Shown: positions 1-8,400, counted from the first letter of the stretch. The stretch is 64,000 bases of DNA from Fervidicola ferrireducens (GCF_001562425.1 NZ_LOED01000001.1:1-64000); one strand, 5' to 3'. The notes: generated by a model not told the origin, from the letters alone. Made by a program: numbers and translations.

Positions 1-80
1 ATGCTGGCAATTCGGGTAAGTATTATGTTCAGCACCACGAACATCGCCATGTAGGTTATCCTTTTAGTGCTCATTTTCAT
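1..80 (-). CDS. N-terminus of a small membrane protein, possibly an ECF transporter S component (partial)
   Basis: A reading frame begins with ATG at 80 and runs off the left edge. The 26 visible residues start MKMSTKRITYMAM and continue into a hydrophobic stretch, as in the first helix of substrate-binding (S) subunits of ECF vitamin transporters. A strong GAGGAGG ribosome site lies at 91-98, overlapping the end of cooC, so it is translated close behind cooC. Family assignment from so short a fragment is tentative; the start itself is well supported. Confidence 0.5.
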   Translation of the reverse strand, partial: MKMSTKRITYMAMFVVLNIILTRIAS

Positions 81-96
81 GAAATCGGTGTCCTCC

Positions 97-906
97 TCAA
101 AAATTGGCTTTTGGCATCAATGAATAGTTTGCGATACAAAGCTGGCTAATCTTATTCTTTATGACAGCAATGCTCTCTCTGGTTTGCTTGCTGGCGTAGA
201 AGGGAGAGACGCCTTCCCTATCTGCTTTTTCTACTGTAACATCGTAGCTCAATATTCCCAGCAGTTTATCCGCTCCCACGTGGTTTTTTATAAAATTTTC
301 ATCATCCCGGTCTTTTACCTTATTTCCCACCACCAGGACTTTATTTACACCTATCTCGGCTGCAAGTTTCCTTATAGAATAATAGGTGTTTATGCTCTTT
401 AAAGAAGGTTCTACTATAACTATGAAAGCGTCAACACAATCCGCTGTGGCTCTTCCTAAATGTTCTATACCAGCTTCCATATCCACTATCAGCACATCTT
501 TGCTATCAAGAAGCAAATGCCGCATTATAGCCCGCAAAAAGGTGTGTTCCGGGCAGGCACAGCCTGAGCCGCCCTTTTTTATGCCGCCCATTACCAAGAG
601 CCTGACGCCCTCGTGTTCAGCACAGAATCTTTCAGGTATGTCCTCAACTTTTGGATTGAGTGTAAACATCTGACCCACAAGACCGGGTTGGGCTCCGGTC
701 CTTTCTGCTATGAGCTCTCTCATCTCAGAAAGAGGTACGATTTTCCTTTGCTTATCCTCAGGAAATCCCAACGCAGCTGCAAGGTTAGCATCCGGATCTG
801 CATCTACAGCCATCACCCTGTAACCTTCCCCTGCATACAATTTAGCGAGGACTGCGGCAAGGGTGGTTTTACCAACCCCGCCCTTGCCGGTAATAGCTAT
901 CTTCAT
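97..906 (-). CDS. cooC: CO dehydrogenase nickel-insertion ATPase CooC
   Basis: Soluble MinD/ParA-type ATPase that helps insert nickel into the C-cluster of CO dehydrogenase. From the chosen start (ATG at 906) the deviant Walker A GKGGVGKTT is at residues 7-15, a VDADPDAN segment follows near 34, and a CxC pair (GCACPE, about 116-118) matches the metal-binding dimer-interface cysteines known in CooC. A GTG at 921 would add five residues, but it lies inside the GGAGG ribosome site; the ATG at 906 sits 8 nt behind that site. Third gene of cooF-cooS-cooC, 15 nt after cooS. About 269 residues, normal for the family. Confidence 0.93.
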   Translation of the reverse strand: MKIAITGKGGVGKTTLAAVLAKLYAGEGYRVMAVDADPDANLAAALGFPEDKQRKIVPLSEMRELIAERTGAQPGLVGQMFTLNPKVEDIPERFCAEHEGVRLLVMGGIKKGGSGCACPEHTFLRAIMRHLLLDSKDVLIVDMEAGIEHLGRATADCVDAFIVIVEPSLKSINTYYSIRKLAAEIGVNKVLVVGNKVKDRDDENFIKNHVGADKLLGILSYDVTVEKADREGVSPFYASKQTRESIAVIKNKISQLCIANYSLMPKANF

Positions 907-921
907 ACCTTTAACCTCCAC

Positions 922-2808
922 TTAAATCCCAAGTCGCTTCCGCTTATTTTCGATATGAACTGCAATTTTTTCGGCAGCTTTGACCGGGTCTTTTTCTATT
1001 TCAAACCTGCCACCTAAGACGCTTTCCAGGTCTTTTGTCAGATAGTTTGTTACATTTTCCGAGCCGGTGACAGCAGGAGATACACCCAATACTACGTATA
1101 TACCTGAGGCTACAGCATAAAGACCTATAGATTGAGCCTTCTCAGACATCCATTCAGGCGCCGCAGCAGCTACCGGCAAATCGCTGATGTCCACGCCCAT
1201 GTAATTGGCCACTTCAGAAAGCAGCACCAGAATACGGCTTATGTCCACACAGGACCCCATGTGGAGCACGGGAGGTATGTCAAGCAGTTCGCAAACGGTA
1301 GCAAGCCCTTTTCCGCAGTATTTTCGGGCTTCTTTGCTCATTAGCCCCGCCTTTATGCAGGAATGAGCACCGCACCCTGTCGTCACAACGAGTATGTCGC
1401 GCCTTAAAAGCTCCTTTGCAAGAGTAACGTGGCACGAGTTGTGCGGCTGCTTATGGTTGTTGCAGCCAACTATCGCCACCGCACCCCTTAGCACGCCCGA
1501 TTTTATGGCGTCAACGAGGGGTTTTACGGTTCCGGAAGGATGGGCGAAGGAATTTGTAACCCGGTCGAGGATTTTGATTATGGCTTCTAAACTATAGCCT
1601 ATTTCCCCTTCACTTTTTACGTCGGGTATATAAACTTCTCCCTTCCTGTTTTTGAAGTTCATTACCGCTTCTTTTACTATCCTTTTTGCTATATCCAGAC
1701 CTTTTTGTTCGTCGAATTCCATATGAATTGCTCCAGGAACCTTTGCCTTGGGAGAGGTAGTAATAAGCTTCGTATGGTAGCATTTTGCTACTGTGGCAAG
1801 GGAAGGCATTATGCATTGAACGTCAACTATCATAGCTTCAACGGCGCCGGTCACAATAGCCAGTTCCTGCTGGAAGAAATCGCCTGCCATCGGAATTCCA
1901 TGCCTCATGGCTATCTCGTTGCCCGTGCAGCACATACCCACTACGTTTATGCCCTCTGCTCCCTGTTTTTTCGCAAGTTCCAAAAGTTCCGGGTCTCTGG
2001 CCGCCATTACGATAGCCTCGGACAGAGTGGGCTCGTGGCCGTGTACCACTATATTTACGCATTCCTTCTTCAAAACGCCGAGATTGGCCTCCACCTTCCT
2101 GGGCACAGGGGTCCCGAAAAGCACGTCGCTCAGCTCAGTGCCTATCATGGAACCTCCCCATCCGTCACTCAGCGCCGCCCTTATCGCCTGCCTGATTATG
2201 TTCCTGTAATCGGCATCGCTTCCCATATGGGTGGAGTGCAAAACCTCTACAATTTCTCTATCTATGGCCTCCGGGGCCACCCCTAATTCATCCCACAAAT
2301 TTTGCCTTTTATGCGGTGCTCTCTTTAAAAATAGTAATTTGCCGAATATTTTACCAAATTCCGATAGAGCTTTTTCCGCCACTTCTCTGGCAATACGCGA
2401 AGCATCCTTGCCCTCTACCGCTATGCCCCACTCGCCGGCTATTTTAAAAAGCTTTTCCTCATCTTTTACACGGATTTTACCAGTCGCATGGTAAAGGGCC
2501 AGGGCAATATCCCTTCCATGGTCCGAATGGGCTGCGGAACCGGCAGCGACCGCTCTAGCAAAGTTTCGCGATGCAATCGTGTCCTCGGTCGCTCCGCATA
2601 TACCCGCTTTGGGGCCATCGTCCGAAACTTTTACAATACGGCACGGTCCCATGGAGCAATTGGTACAGCATAATCCCATCTCGCCAAAGCCGCACTGGGG
2701 CTGCATAGCAAGGGCGCGGTCCCATACCGTATCTATTCGCTCTTTTTTAGCCTTTTCGTATAACTTTTTTGTCGCTGCATCGCAGGTGAATAATTCACAG
2801 TTTATCAC
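922..2808 (-). CDS. cooS: Anaerobic Ni-containing carbon monoxide dehydrogenase, catalytic subunit CooS
   Basis: Catalyses CO + H2O to CO2 + 2H+ + 2e- on a [Ni-4Fe-5S] C-cluster, passing electrons to a ferredoxin. 628 residues, full length. N-terminal cysteines C39 and C47 (D-cluster) and C48, C51, C56 and about C71 (B-cluster) fall where the Carboxydothermus enzyme has them. C-cluster ligands are visible in HGHEPTLSEA, GMCCTGNE, VDVQCIMPS, GCNNHKQPHN, TGCGAHS and HMGSCVDI. It lies between a CooF-like ferredoxin and CooC with no acetyl-CoA synthase genes in view, so this looks like a monofunctional CODH, not the ACS-bound form; that is inference from context. Expression probably follows the Rex-type promoter at 3263-3320. 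Confidence 0.96.
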   Translation of the reverse strand: MINCELFTCDAATKKLYEKAKKERIDTVWDRALAMQPQCGFGEMGLCCTNCSMGPCRIVKVSDDGPKAGICGATEDTIASRNFARAVAAGSAAHSDHGRDIALALYHATGKIRVKDEEKLFKIAGEWGIAVEGKDASRIAREVAEKALSEFGKIFGKLLFLKRAPHKRQNLWDELGVAPEAIDREIVEVLHSTHMGSDADYRNIIRQAIRAALSDGWGGSMIGTELSDVLFGTPVPRKVEANLGVLKKECVNIVVHGHEPTLSEAIVMAARDPELLELAKKQGAEGINVVGMCCTGNEIAMRHGIPMAGDFFQQELAIVTGAVEAMIVDVQCIMPSLATVAKCYHTKLITTSPKAKVPGAIHMEFDEQKGLDIAKRIVKEAVMNFKNRKGEVYIPDVKSEGEIGYSLEAIIKILDRVTNSFAHPSGTVKPLVDAIKSGVLRGAVAIVGCNNHKQPHNSCHVTLAKELLRRDILVVTTGCGAHSCIKAGLMSKEARKYCGKGLATVCELLDIPPVLHMGSCVDISRILVLLSEVANYMGVDISDLPVAAAAPEWMSEKAQSIGLYAVASGIYVVLGVSPAVTGSENVTNYLTKDLESVLGGRFEIEKDPVKAAEKIAVHIENKRKRLGI

Positions 2809-2820
2809 GACAATACCTCC

Positions 2821-3237
2821 CTAAATAGCCTTCATCTTCAGTGCCCTTGTGGGGCAGGCCTTTGCACACAAAGGTTCATCTTGTTCGCTGCAACGGTCGC
2901 AAATCGTGGGATAACTGCTCAAAACGATAGCTCCAAAGGGGCAGGCCTCCTGGCACAGACCGCACATGGTGCATACCAGAGGATTTACTTTGATGGTTCC
3001 GGTTTTACTTCTGCTAAGTGCGCCGACAGGACAGACTTCAATACATCTGGGGTTACTACAGAGGGCACATTGTTCTGCACTGAGTTTACCGTTTTTTACT
3101 TTTATTCTAATACGGGAAACTTTTTTTTCTTTTATAGCACCAAGCAAACTTTTGGTCTTTGAATGTGCCGCAGCACAAGCAAGTTCACACGTCTTGCAGC
3201 CCAGACATTTATCCCTTTCGAAAAGGATTTTCACCAT
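2821..3237 (-). CDS. cooF: CooF/HycB-type four-cluster ferredoxin
   Basis: Electron-transfer subunit of 138 residues with four [4Fe-4S] motifs: CLGCKTCELAC, CALCSNPRCIEVC, CTMCGLCQEAC and CDRCSEQDEPLC. This is the CooF/HycB/HydN layout. It is the first gene of the CODH operon, 12 nt before cooS, so it most likely takes electrons from CooS. Because the formate dehydrogenase/hydrogenase operon ends only 86 bp upstream, it could also serve as the HycB-like linker of that complex. No membrane segment is visible. Start ATG at 3237 follows a GAGGAGAG site. Confidence 0.88.
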   Translation of the reverse strand: MVKILFERDKCLGCKTCELACAAAHSKTKSLLGAIKEKKVSRIRIKVKNGKLSAEQCALCSNPRCIEVCPVGALSRSKTGTIKVNPLVCTMCGLCQEACPFGAIVLSSYPTICDRCSEQDEPLCAKACPTRALKMKAI

Positions 3238-3262
3238 TATTTATCTCTCCTCACGTACATGT

Positions 3263-3280
3263 TTGTTAATATTTTCACAA
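3263..3280 (-). promoter_or_regulatory. Rex-type redox operator of the CODH operon
   Basis: On the minus strand an 18-bp inverted repeat reads TTGTGAA-AATA-TTAACAA, matching the Rex consensus TTGTTAA-N4-TTAACAA/TTGTGAA. It lies just downstream of the -10 box at 3292-3297, where a bound repressor would block transcription. Rex releases DNA when NADH/NAD+ is high, so CODH would rise under reducing conditions. Identification rests on motif match plus the near-identical site at 6880-6897. Confidence 0.75.
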
Positions 3281-3291
3281 CTTCCGATTTT

Positions 3292-3320
3292 AGAATACTA
3301 CTTCGTTAAATGTTTGTCAA
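3292..3320 (-). promoter_or_regulatory. Sigma-A promoter of cooF-cooS-cooC
   Basis: Minus strand: -35 TTGACA (3320-3315), 17-bp spacer, -10 TATTCT (3297-3292). It begins 4 bp past the hydrogenase stop codon. I see no terminator between the hydrogenase and this promoter, so read-through from the upstream operon is also likely. Confidence 0.75.
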
Positions 3321-3323
3321 TAC

Positions 3324-4616
3324 CTAGTGAAAAAATATTTTTTTATCAGAATATACCGTATGCAGGAGCTCATGCGACTTTTCCGACAGGGGACCGCCCA
3401 AGAACTCTGTATATAAAGCTTTTATGAAGGGGTTGTCCACCGCTGCAATTTGAGGCAGGCCGAGTTCATAGTAGTATATGGCTTTTTCCCTTTTTTTCAG
3501 CACCATTTTTCTCAAAGACCTCTTTGGAATACGCGGCTGTCCTCCTCCACCAATACACCCGTCCGGGCAGGCCATCACCTCTATAAAATGATAGTCCGAA
3601 AAACCCTTTCTTATATCTTCCAGGAGCGGCGCAACATTTTTGATGCCGCTTACCACCGCAACTTTTATCTTCCTGTTTTCAATTCCTATTACGGCTTCCC
3701 TGACACCCTCTGCTCCCCTAACCGGCTCAAAAGTTATGTTTTTCAAGGGTTTTCCTGTGAGTTTTTTCACGAGAGTCCTCAGTGCCGCTTCCATCACACC
3801 TCCGCTTGTCCCAAAGAGAACTCCTGCTCCGGTGTATAGTCCGAACGGGACATCGAAATTCTCCTCCGGCAAGTCTGTAAATTCGATTTGCTTTTCCTTT
3901 ATCAACTGCGCCAGCTCTCTTGTTGTCAATACCGCATCCACATCATTATATCCATCTTTATTCATTTCAGGTCTTTTAGCCTCGTATTTTTTGGCTGTAC
4001 ACGGCATGGCCGAAAGCAGAAAAATTTTGTCTTTATCTATACCTTCTCTTTCTGCCATATAAGCCTTTACCAGGGCTCCAAACATTTGCTGTGGCGATTT
4101 GCATGAAGATAAAAGGGGAAGGAGCTCAGGATAATTTTTTTCCATATAAAGCACCCACGCCGGACAGCACGAAGTGAACATGGGAAAAGGCCCGCCTCTT
4201 TCCAGCCTTTCCAAGAATTCATGCCCCTCTTCCATGGCGGTGAGGTCGGCGGCAAAGCAAGTATCATACACCCTGTCAAATCCCAGTTTTCTTAAGACCG
4301 AAGCCATTCGTCCGGGGACAATACTACCCGCTTCCATACCGAATTCCTCCCCCAGGCTTACTCTCAAAGCTGGGGCGCACTGGACGACTTTAACTACGCT
4401 ATCATCCTCGAGGACTTCTTTTACCCTTTCAAGCTCCGACAGGTCGCTAGCAGCACCTGTAGGGCAGGTGACTACGCACTGGCCGCAGTTGATACAGCGA
4501 CGTTCGTCAATCTCGTGCGGTATCAAAGGTTCCCCAAAACATGCACCTATCCCACAAACCTGCGAACACAAAGTACAGCCTTTGCAAAGTTCCTTATTTA
4601 TCTCAACTATCGCCAT
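3324..4616 (-). CDS. [FeFe] hydrogenase catalytic subunit (HydA2-like)
   Basis: H2-activating subunit of about 430 residues. Two N-terminal [4Fe-4S] motifs (CKGCTLCSQVC and CINCGQCVVTC) are followed by the H-cluster motifs: L1 TSCCPAW at about 148-154, L2 MPCTAKKYEA at about 205-214, and L3 MACPDGCIGGGGQP at about 348-361. L3 has D where most families have the first G of PGGC. The start at ATG 4616 has a GGGAG site 8 nt away; a GTG at 4625 is less likely. It overlaps the end of the formate dehydrogenase by 14 nt, indicating translational coupling. Size and neighbours match HydA2 of hydrogen-dependent CO2 reductase or formate-hydrogen lyase complexes. Confidence 0.93.
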   Translation of the reverse strand: MAIVEINKELCKGCTLCSQVCGIGACFGEPLIPHEIDERRCINCGQCVVTCPTGAASDLSELERVKEVLEDDSVVKVVQCAPALRVSLGEEFGMEAGSIVPGRMASVLRKLGFDRVYDTCFAADLTAMEEGHEFLERLERGGPFPMFTSCCPAWVLYMEKNYPELLPLLSSCKSPQQMFGALVKAYMAEREGIDKDKIFLLSAMPCTAKKYEAKRPEMNKDGYNDVDAVLTTRELAQLIKEKQIEFTDLPEENFDVPFGLYTGAGVLFGTSGGVMEAALRTLVKKLTGKPLKNITFEPVRGAEGVREAVIGIENRKIKVAVVSGIKNVAPLLEDIRKGFSDYHFIEVMACPDGCIGGGGQPRIPKRSLRKMVLKKREKAIYYYELGLPQIAAVDNPFIKALYTEFLGGPLSEKSHELLHTVYSDKKIFFH

Positions 4617-6654
4617 GCTCTTCACTCCCAGCGAAAATATTTACCGCACAAAATTTTAACTGCGGTGTCTTGGCTACCGGGTCCAGTGCATCTATTGTAA
4701 GGTAATTGGCCGCAGCTTCCGCAAAGTGGAAGGGCACAAACACAACACCCTGCTTTATCTTTCCGGTCACTCTTGCGGAAAGTTTTATCTTTCCCCTTCT
4801 CGATTTTACGTAAACTTCGTCGCCGTCGGATATTCCCAGCTTTTGCGCATCAGCAGGATTTATTTCAACAAAAGGCTCCGGACATTTTTTGTTGAGAAAA
4901 TCTATTTTTCTGGTCATGGTGCCCGTGTGGTAATGATACAGTACTCGTCCCGTAGTAAGGACAAGGGGATATTTTTCATCGGTCCTTTCGGCGGGTGGCG
5001 TATAATTTACAGGAATGAATTTACCTTTCCCCCTTGCAAAAGAATCTTTGTGAAGGTAAGGTGTCCCCGGATGGTCCTTATGAGGACATGGCACCTGAAT
5101 ACCCCAGCCCTCCAACCTGTCGTAGGATATGCCTCCGTAGGAAGGAGTAAGGCTTGCGATTTCATCCATTATTTCTGAAGGGTCTGCGTAAGTCATGGGA
5201 TAACCCATGCGGGCGGCAAGTTCCACTATAATCTGCCAGTCTGGCTTAGAATTCCATAAAGGCTCAATGGCTTTTCGCAGCCTCTGAACTCTGCGATCGG
5301 TTCCGGTGAAAGTTCCGTCCTTTTCGGCAAAGGAGCAAGCCGGCAGCACCACATCGGCAAATCTTGCGGTTTCCGTGAGGAATATGTCTTGAACCACAAG
5401 AAATTCGAGGTTTCGCAGGGCTTTTTCTACATGCGAAAGATGGGCTTCGCTCACCGCAGGATTTTCACCTATTATATACATGACCTTTATAATGCCTTTT
5501 TCTGCAGCCTCAAACATTTCCGGCACGGTCAATCCCGGAATTTCTGGGATTTCAACCCCCCAGGCCCTGGAAAATTTTTCGCGAACTCCTGGATCTTTTA
5601 CTTTCTGGTAACCGGATAAAACGTCGGGAAGGGCCCCCATGTCGCAGGCTCCCTGGACGTTATTTTGGCCTCTCAGCGGGCAAAGACCAGCACCGGGTTT
5701 TCCTACATTGCCGGTGAGCAATACCAAATTCGACAAAGCAATTACGTTGTCGGTACTGCAGTTGTGCTGCGTTATACCCATACAGTAAAGGATCATTGCC
5801 CTCTCAGCCCCGGCGTAAATGCGGGCAGCCCGCCGGATATCCTCGGCTTTTACCCCCGTAATTCTTTCTGCCCTTTCCGGCGTCCATTGAAGGATGTTTT
5901 GTCTTAACTCTTCGAAACCCTCTGTTCGCTCTTTAATGAATTCTTCATTGATAAGGCCGTCATTTATTATCACATTCATCATGGCATTTATCAAAGCCGC
6001 ATCGGTTCCCGGCAAAATGCAAAGGTGGACATAGGCCCTTTCTGCAAGGTATGTTCTCCTAGGATCCGCCACTATTAATTTTGCTCCTTTTTTTATGGCC
6101 TCAATTATCCGCGAGCCTATCAAAGGATGCTGCTCTGTTGTATTTGAGCCTATCACGAATAAAACCTGGCTTTCTGTTATTTCGTCTATCGAATTCGTCA
6201 TCGCTCCAGCTCCCATTGTTTGGGCCAGACCGGCCACTGTTGGGGCGTGTCACAACCGAGCACAATGGTCTATGTTGTTCGTAGCCAAAACGGCTCTTGA
6301 GAATTTCGAGATAAGGTAATTCTCTTCAGATGTGGCTCTAGCCGAGCTTAAAACTCCAAAAGCTGAGCCGCCGTATTTTTCCTTTATCTTATGGAATTTT
6401 TCAGCGACCATACCAAGGGCTTCATCCCAAGTGGCCTCTCTAAAACTTCCGTTTTCTCTAATAAGTGGCGTCCTCAGCCTTTCAGGAGAATGTACAAACT
6501 CATGGGCCAGCATGCCTTTGATACAAAGCGTTCCTTTGTTTATTGAATCTTTTACAGCCGGGGAAGTTCGAACAATCTTTCCATTTTTCACGTGAAGGAT
6601 TATCGAACAACCACACCCGCAGTAGGGACAAATCGTTTTAACATACTTTGTCAA
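4603..6654 (-). CDS. fdhF: Selenocysteine-containing formate dehydrogenase, molybdopterin catalytic subunit
   Basis: Interconverts formate and CO2 at a Mo/W-bis-pterin centre. One gene of 683 codons is interrupted only by an in-frame TGA (6252-6250, residue 135). The context is DHCARL-U-HAPTVAGLAQ, aligning with E. coli FdhF around its catalytic U140. The N-terminus carries a [4Fe-4S] site (CPYCGCGC); the pterin-binding core and dinucleotide-binding C-terminus follow. A SECIS-like hairpin sits 14 nt after the TGA. Start is TTG at 6654 with AGGTGG upstream, overlapping the ferredoxin gene by 17 nt; its own end overlaps the hydrogenase gene by 14 nt. Three overlapping genes of ferredoxin, FDH and hydrogenase strongly suggest one complex. 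Confidence 0.95.
6223..6252 (-). promoter_or_regulatory. UGA selenocysteine codon and bacterial SECIS hairpin of fdhF
   Basis: Minus strand: TGA at 6252-6250, then 14 nt, then GGCC-GGTCT-GGCC (6235-6223). The apical loop GGUCU equals that of the E. coli fdhF SECIS, and the distance from UGA to GGUCU (18 nt) is the same. In E. coli this loop binds SelB. The core stem is only 4 bp, extended by a bulged pair. Confidence 0.85.
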
Positions 6655-6862
6655 CGCTATCCCACCTTTCGAAATCTTCTTCCTTCCAATTTACTGCTCT
6701 AAGCGGGCAGGCTTTCAAGCAAAGCAAGCATTCCATACAGCTTTCTTCTATTACCTCATAAATCTCTTTCCCTCCATAATGTTTTTCTTTAATTGCATCA
6801 AAAGGGCATAGATGGAAACATGTCCCGCATCCAATGCATTCAGTCTTATCTATTACTAGCAA
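6638..6862 (-). CDS. Two-cluster ferredoxin, first gene of the formate dehydrogenase/hydrogenase operon
   Basis: A 74-residue protein with two [4Fe-4S] motifs, CIGCGTCFHLC and CMECLLCLKAC, and nothing else, as in bacterial 2[4Fe-4S] ferredoxins. The start is TTG at 6862, behind a GGGGGTTATAGG stretch. An upstream in-frame GTG at 6895 would put the start inside the Rex operator and is rejected. Its end overlaps the fdhF start by 17 nt. It probably passes electrons between the formate dehydrogenase and hydrogenase subunits or to an external carrier. Confidence 0.85.
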   Translation of the reverse strand: MLVIDKTECIGCGTCFHLCPFDAIKEKHYGGKEIYEVIEESCMECLLCLKACPLRAVNWKEEDFERWDSVDKVC

Positions 6863-6879
6863 CCTATAACCCCCTTTGT

Positions 6880-6897
6880 TTGTTAAATATTTCACAA
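6880..6897 (-). promoter_or_regulatory. Rex-type redox operator of the formate dehydrogenase/hydrogenase operon
   Basis: Minus strand TTGTGAA-ATAT-TTAACAA, identical in half-sites to the operator at 3263-3280 and placed at the same position behind its -10 box. Two such sites in front of two adjacent redox operons make a chance match unlikely. Confidence 0.78.
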
Positions 6898-6901
6898 TTC
6901 G

Positions 6902-6930
6902 ATTTTACTACTTTGTTATTTTTTTGTCAA
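6902..6930 (-). promoter_or_regulatory. Sigma-A promoter of the ferredoxin-fdhF-hydrogenase operon
   Basis: Minus strand: -35 TTGACA (6930-6925), 17-bp spacer, -10 TAAAAT (6907-6902). Spacing to the Rex-type operator parallels the CODH promoter. Confidence 0.75.
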
Positions 6931-7010
6931 TTCTGTTTACTTAACTCACGGAGGTATTTTATAACGCCTAAGCAAACAAAAATAGAAGGGCCTTGTAAAA
7001 CAAATACGAA

Positions 7011-7039
7011 AAATGCCGGAGGACAATTCTCCGGCATTT
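7011..7039 (-). terminator. Terminator of the sensory-type hydrogenase gene
   Basis: AATGCCGGAG and CTCCGGCATT pair across a 7-nt loop, followed on the minus strand by a T-rich tract. It lies 6 bp past the hydrogenase stop codon. Confidence 0.75.
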
Positions 7040-7044
7040 TATAT

Positions 7045-8331
7045 TCACATTCGATGGGATTCTAATTTTACTTTATCTTTATGTTTGCCGTAAAGTATCT
7101 TCGCAGTGCCGTTGTTTATAGCTTCCTTAACGCTGCTTTTTGCAGCAAAGGCGTCTACCGCTTTCGCCCCTTCCTCCTTCGGAATCAATGCTCCCGGACC
7201 TCCTACGCACCCGCCAACGCAGGCCATTCCTTCCACGAAATTCGCATCAAGAGTACCTTTTTCTATAGCATCGAGTATTCTTTTGCATTCCTTTATTCCG
7301 TCACCCTGGCAGGCCTTCACTTCAATGTCGGGCCTCATAGATTTTACGCTGGATACAATGGCCGACGTAACACCGCCTGTGTGGGCATATATTCTTCCGT
7401 CGTGCGATGCATCGGTTATAGGCATTCTTACGCTTATTTCCGCCAGGTTTATTTTATAGCCTTCGAAGATCGCTGCCAATTCCTCGAACGTCAGGACGCA
7501 GTCCACCGCATCCTTGAGTTCCGGCAATTTAGCCTCAGTCTTTTTTGCTATGCACGGGCCAATAAACACGACTTTTGCGTCTTTATCTTCGGCCTTGATA
7601 AATCGGGCTATGGCTACCATGGGCGAAACCGAATCGGACACCATGCCTTCGATTTTACCCCGGTAACTTTTGGCCAGCCTCACAAAAGGCGGACAGCAAC
7701 AGGACGTTATCATAAATTCGTCTCCCCTGTCCATGCGCCGGATGAACTCCTCGGCTTCCTTCACCGTTATCATATCAGCGCCCAGGGCAACTTCGATGAC
7801 ATCGTAAAACCCCAGCATGAGTAAGCCCGACTTCACCTGCTCCTCACTTACTTCCGGTCCAAACTGCCCGGCAAAAGCTGGTGCCAGCACGGCATAGACC
7901 CTTGGATTTTTCTTAATCAAATTGATGGTCTGAGCTATCTCCGTTTTGTCGGCAATGGCACCTTCAGGACAGGCTATTATGCAAAGTCCGCAGGATATGC
8001 ATTTATCCAGGTCGATAGCTGGGCTTTTATCGTCTTTTACCTCTATAGCTTTCGGCTCGCACGCAATTTTGCATCCGCAATCCTGGCCGTGTCCGGTGCA
8101 AGCCTTTTCTATAACCGAAATAAAAGGAAAATCTACTACTTCGGGGATCGCACCTTTTTCAAAAGTGCCAAGCGCCGCCCGAACTCGGGCCTCTGCTTCT
8201 TCCCGGCTTAATTTGTCCCCAATCGATTCCATAACCGCCGTATATACGTCCTGCAGATTGTCCAGCTTTCGTGCATGTTCAGCTACTAGCTTATAGATTT
8301 CCCGTCTTAGTTTTTTTACGCTTTCTTTCAA
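7045..8331 (-). CDS. Atypical [FeFe] hydrogenase-family protein, probable sensory (group C/D) type
   Basis: A 428-residue protein with a helical N-terminus, two Fe-S motifs (CGCKIAC near 85-91; CISCGLCIIAC at 111-121) and an H-cluster domain. H-cluster motifs are altered: L1 TSCCCPPF at 209-216 (an extra Cys), L2 GPCIAKKTEA at 258-267, L3 MACVGGCVGGPG at 369-380 (V for P, PG for GG). Such departures are typical of sensory or otherwise non-canonical [FeFe] hydrogenases. No PAS domain follows. It starts at TTG 8331 and is flanked by terminators on both sides, so it may be its own unit between the AOR and formate dehydrogenase operons. Catalytic competence is unknown. Confidence 0.82.
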   Translation of the reverse strand: MKESVKKLRREIYKLVAEHARKLDNLQDVYTAVMESIGDKLSREEAEARVRAALGTFEKGAIPEVVDFPFISVIEKACTGHGQDCGCKIACEPKAIEVKDDKSPAIDLDKCISCGLCIIACPEGAIADKTEIAQTINLIKKNPRVYAVLAPAFAGQFGPEVSEEQVKSGLLMLGFYDVIEVALGADMITVKEAEEFIRRMDRGDEFMITSCCCPPFVRLAKSYRGKIEGMVSDSVSPMVAIARFIKAEDKDAKVVFIGPCIAKKTEAKLPELKDAVDCVLTFEELAAIFEGYKINLAEISVRMPITDASHDGRIYAHTGGVTSAIVSSVKSMRPDIEVKACQGDGIKECKRILDAIEKGTLDANFVEGMACVGGCVGGPGALIPKEEGAKAVDAFAAKSSVKEAINNGTAKILYGKHKDKVKLESHRM

Positions 8332-8369
8332 ATCCTTACCACTCCCCTAACTCATACTCTTAAAAAAAC

Positions 8370-8393
8370 AAGCCGGCGGGGCATTACCGGCTT
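8370..8393 (-). terminator. Terminator of the ferredoxin-AOR-ThiS-like-selenoprotein operon
   Basis: Minus strand AAGCCGG, 10-nt loop, CCGGCTT, then GTTTTTTT. It begins 8 nt after the stop codon at 8401, which supports 8401-8694 as a real transcribed gene end. Confidence 0.8.
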
Positions 8394-8400
8394 TCCCAAT

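Noticed and set aside
4603-6654. Two separate formate dehydrogenase fragments or a nonsense-mutated gene
   Set aside because: The only break is a TGA exactly at the known Sec position with a proper SECIS after it, and both sides match one family end to end.
6863-6895. Upstream GTG start for the 74-residue ferredoxin
   Set aside because: It lies inside the Rex-type operator and has no ribosome site; TTG 6862 is properly spaced.
7081-7824. Plus-strand reading frame of about 250 codons
   Set aside because: Antisense shadow of the atypical hydrogenase; no start signal and unlikely composition.
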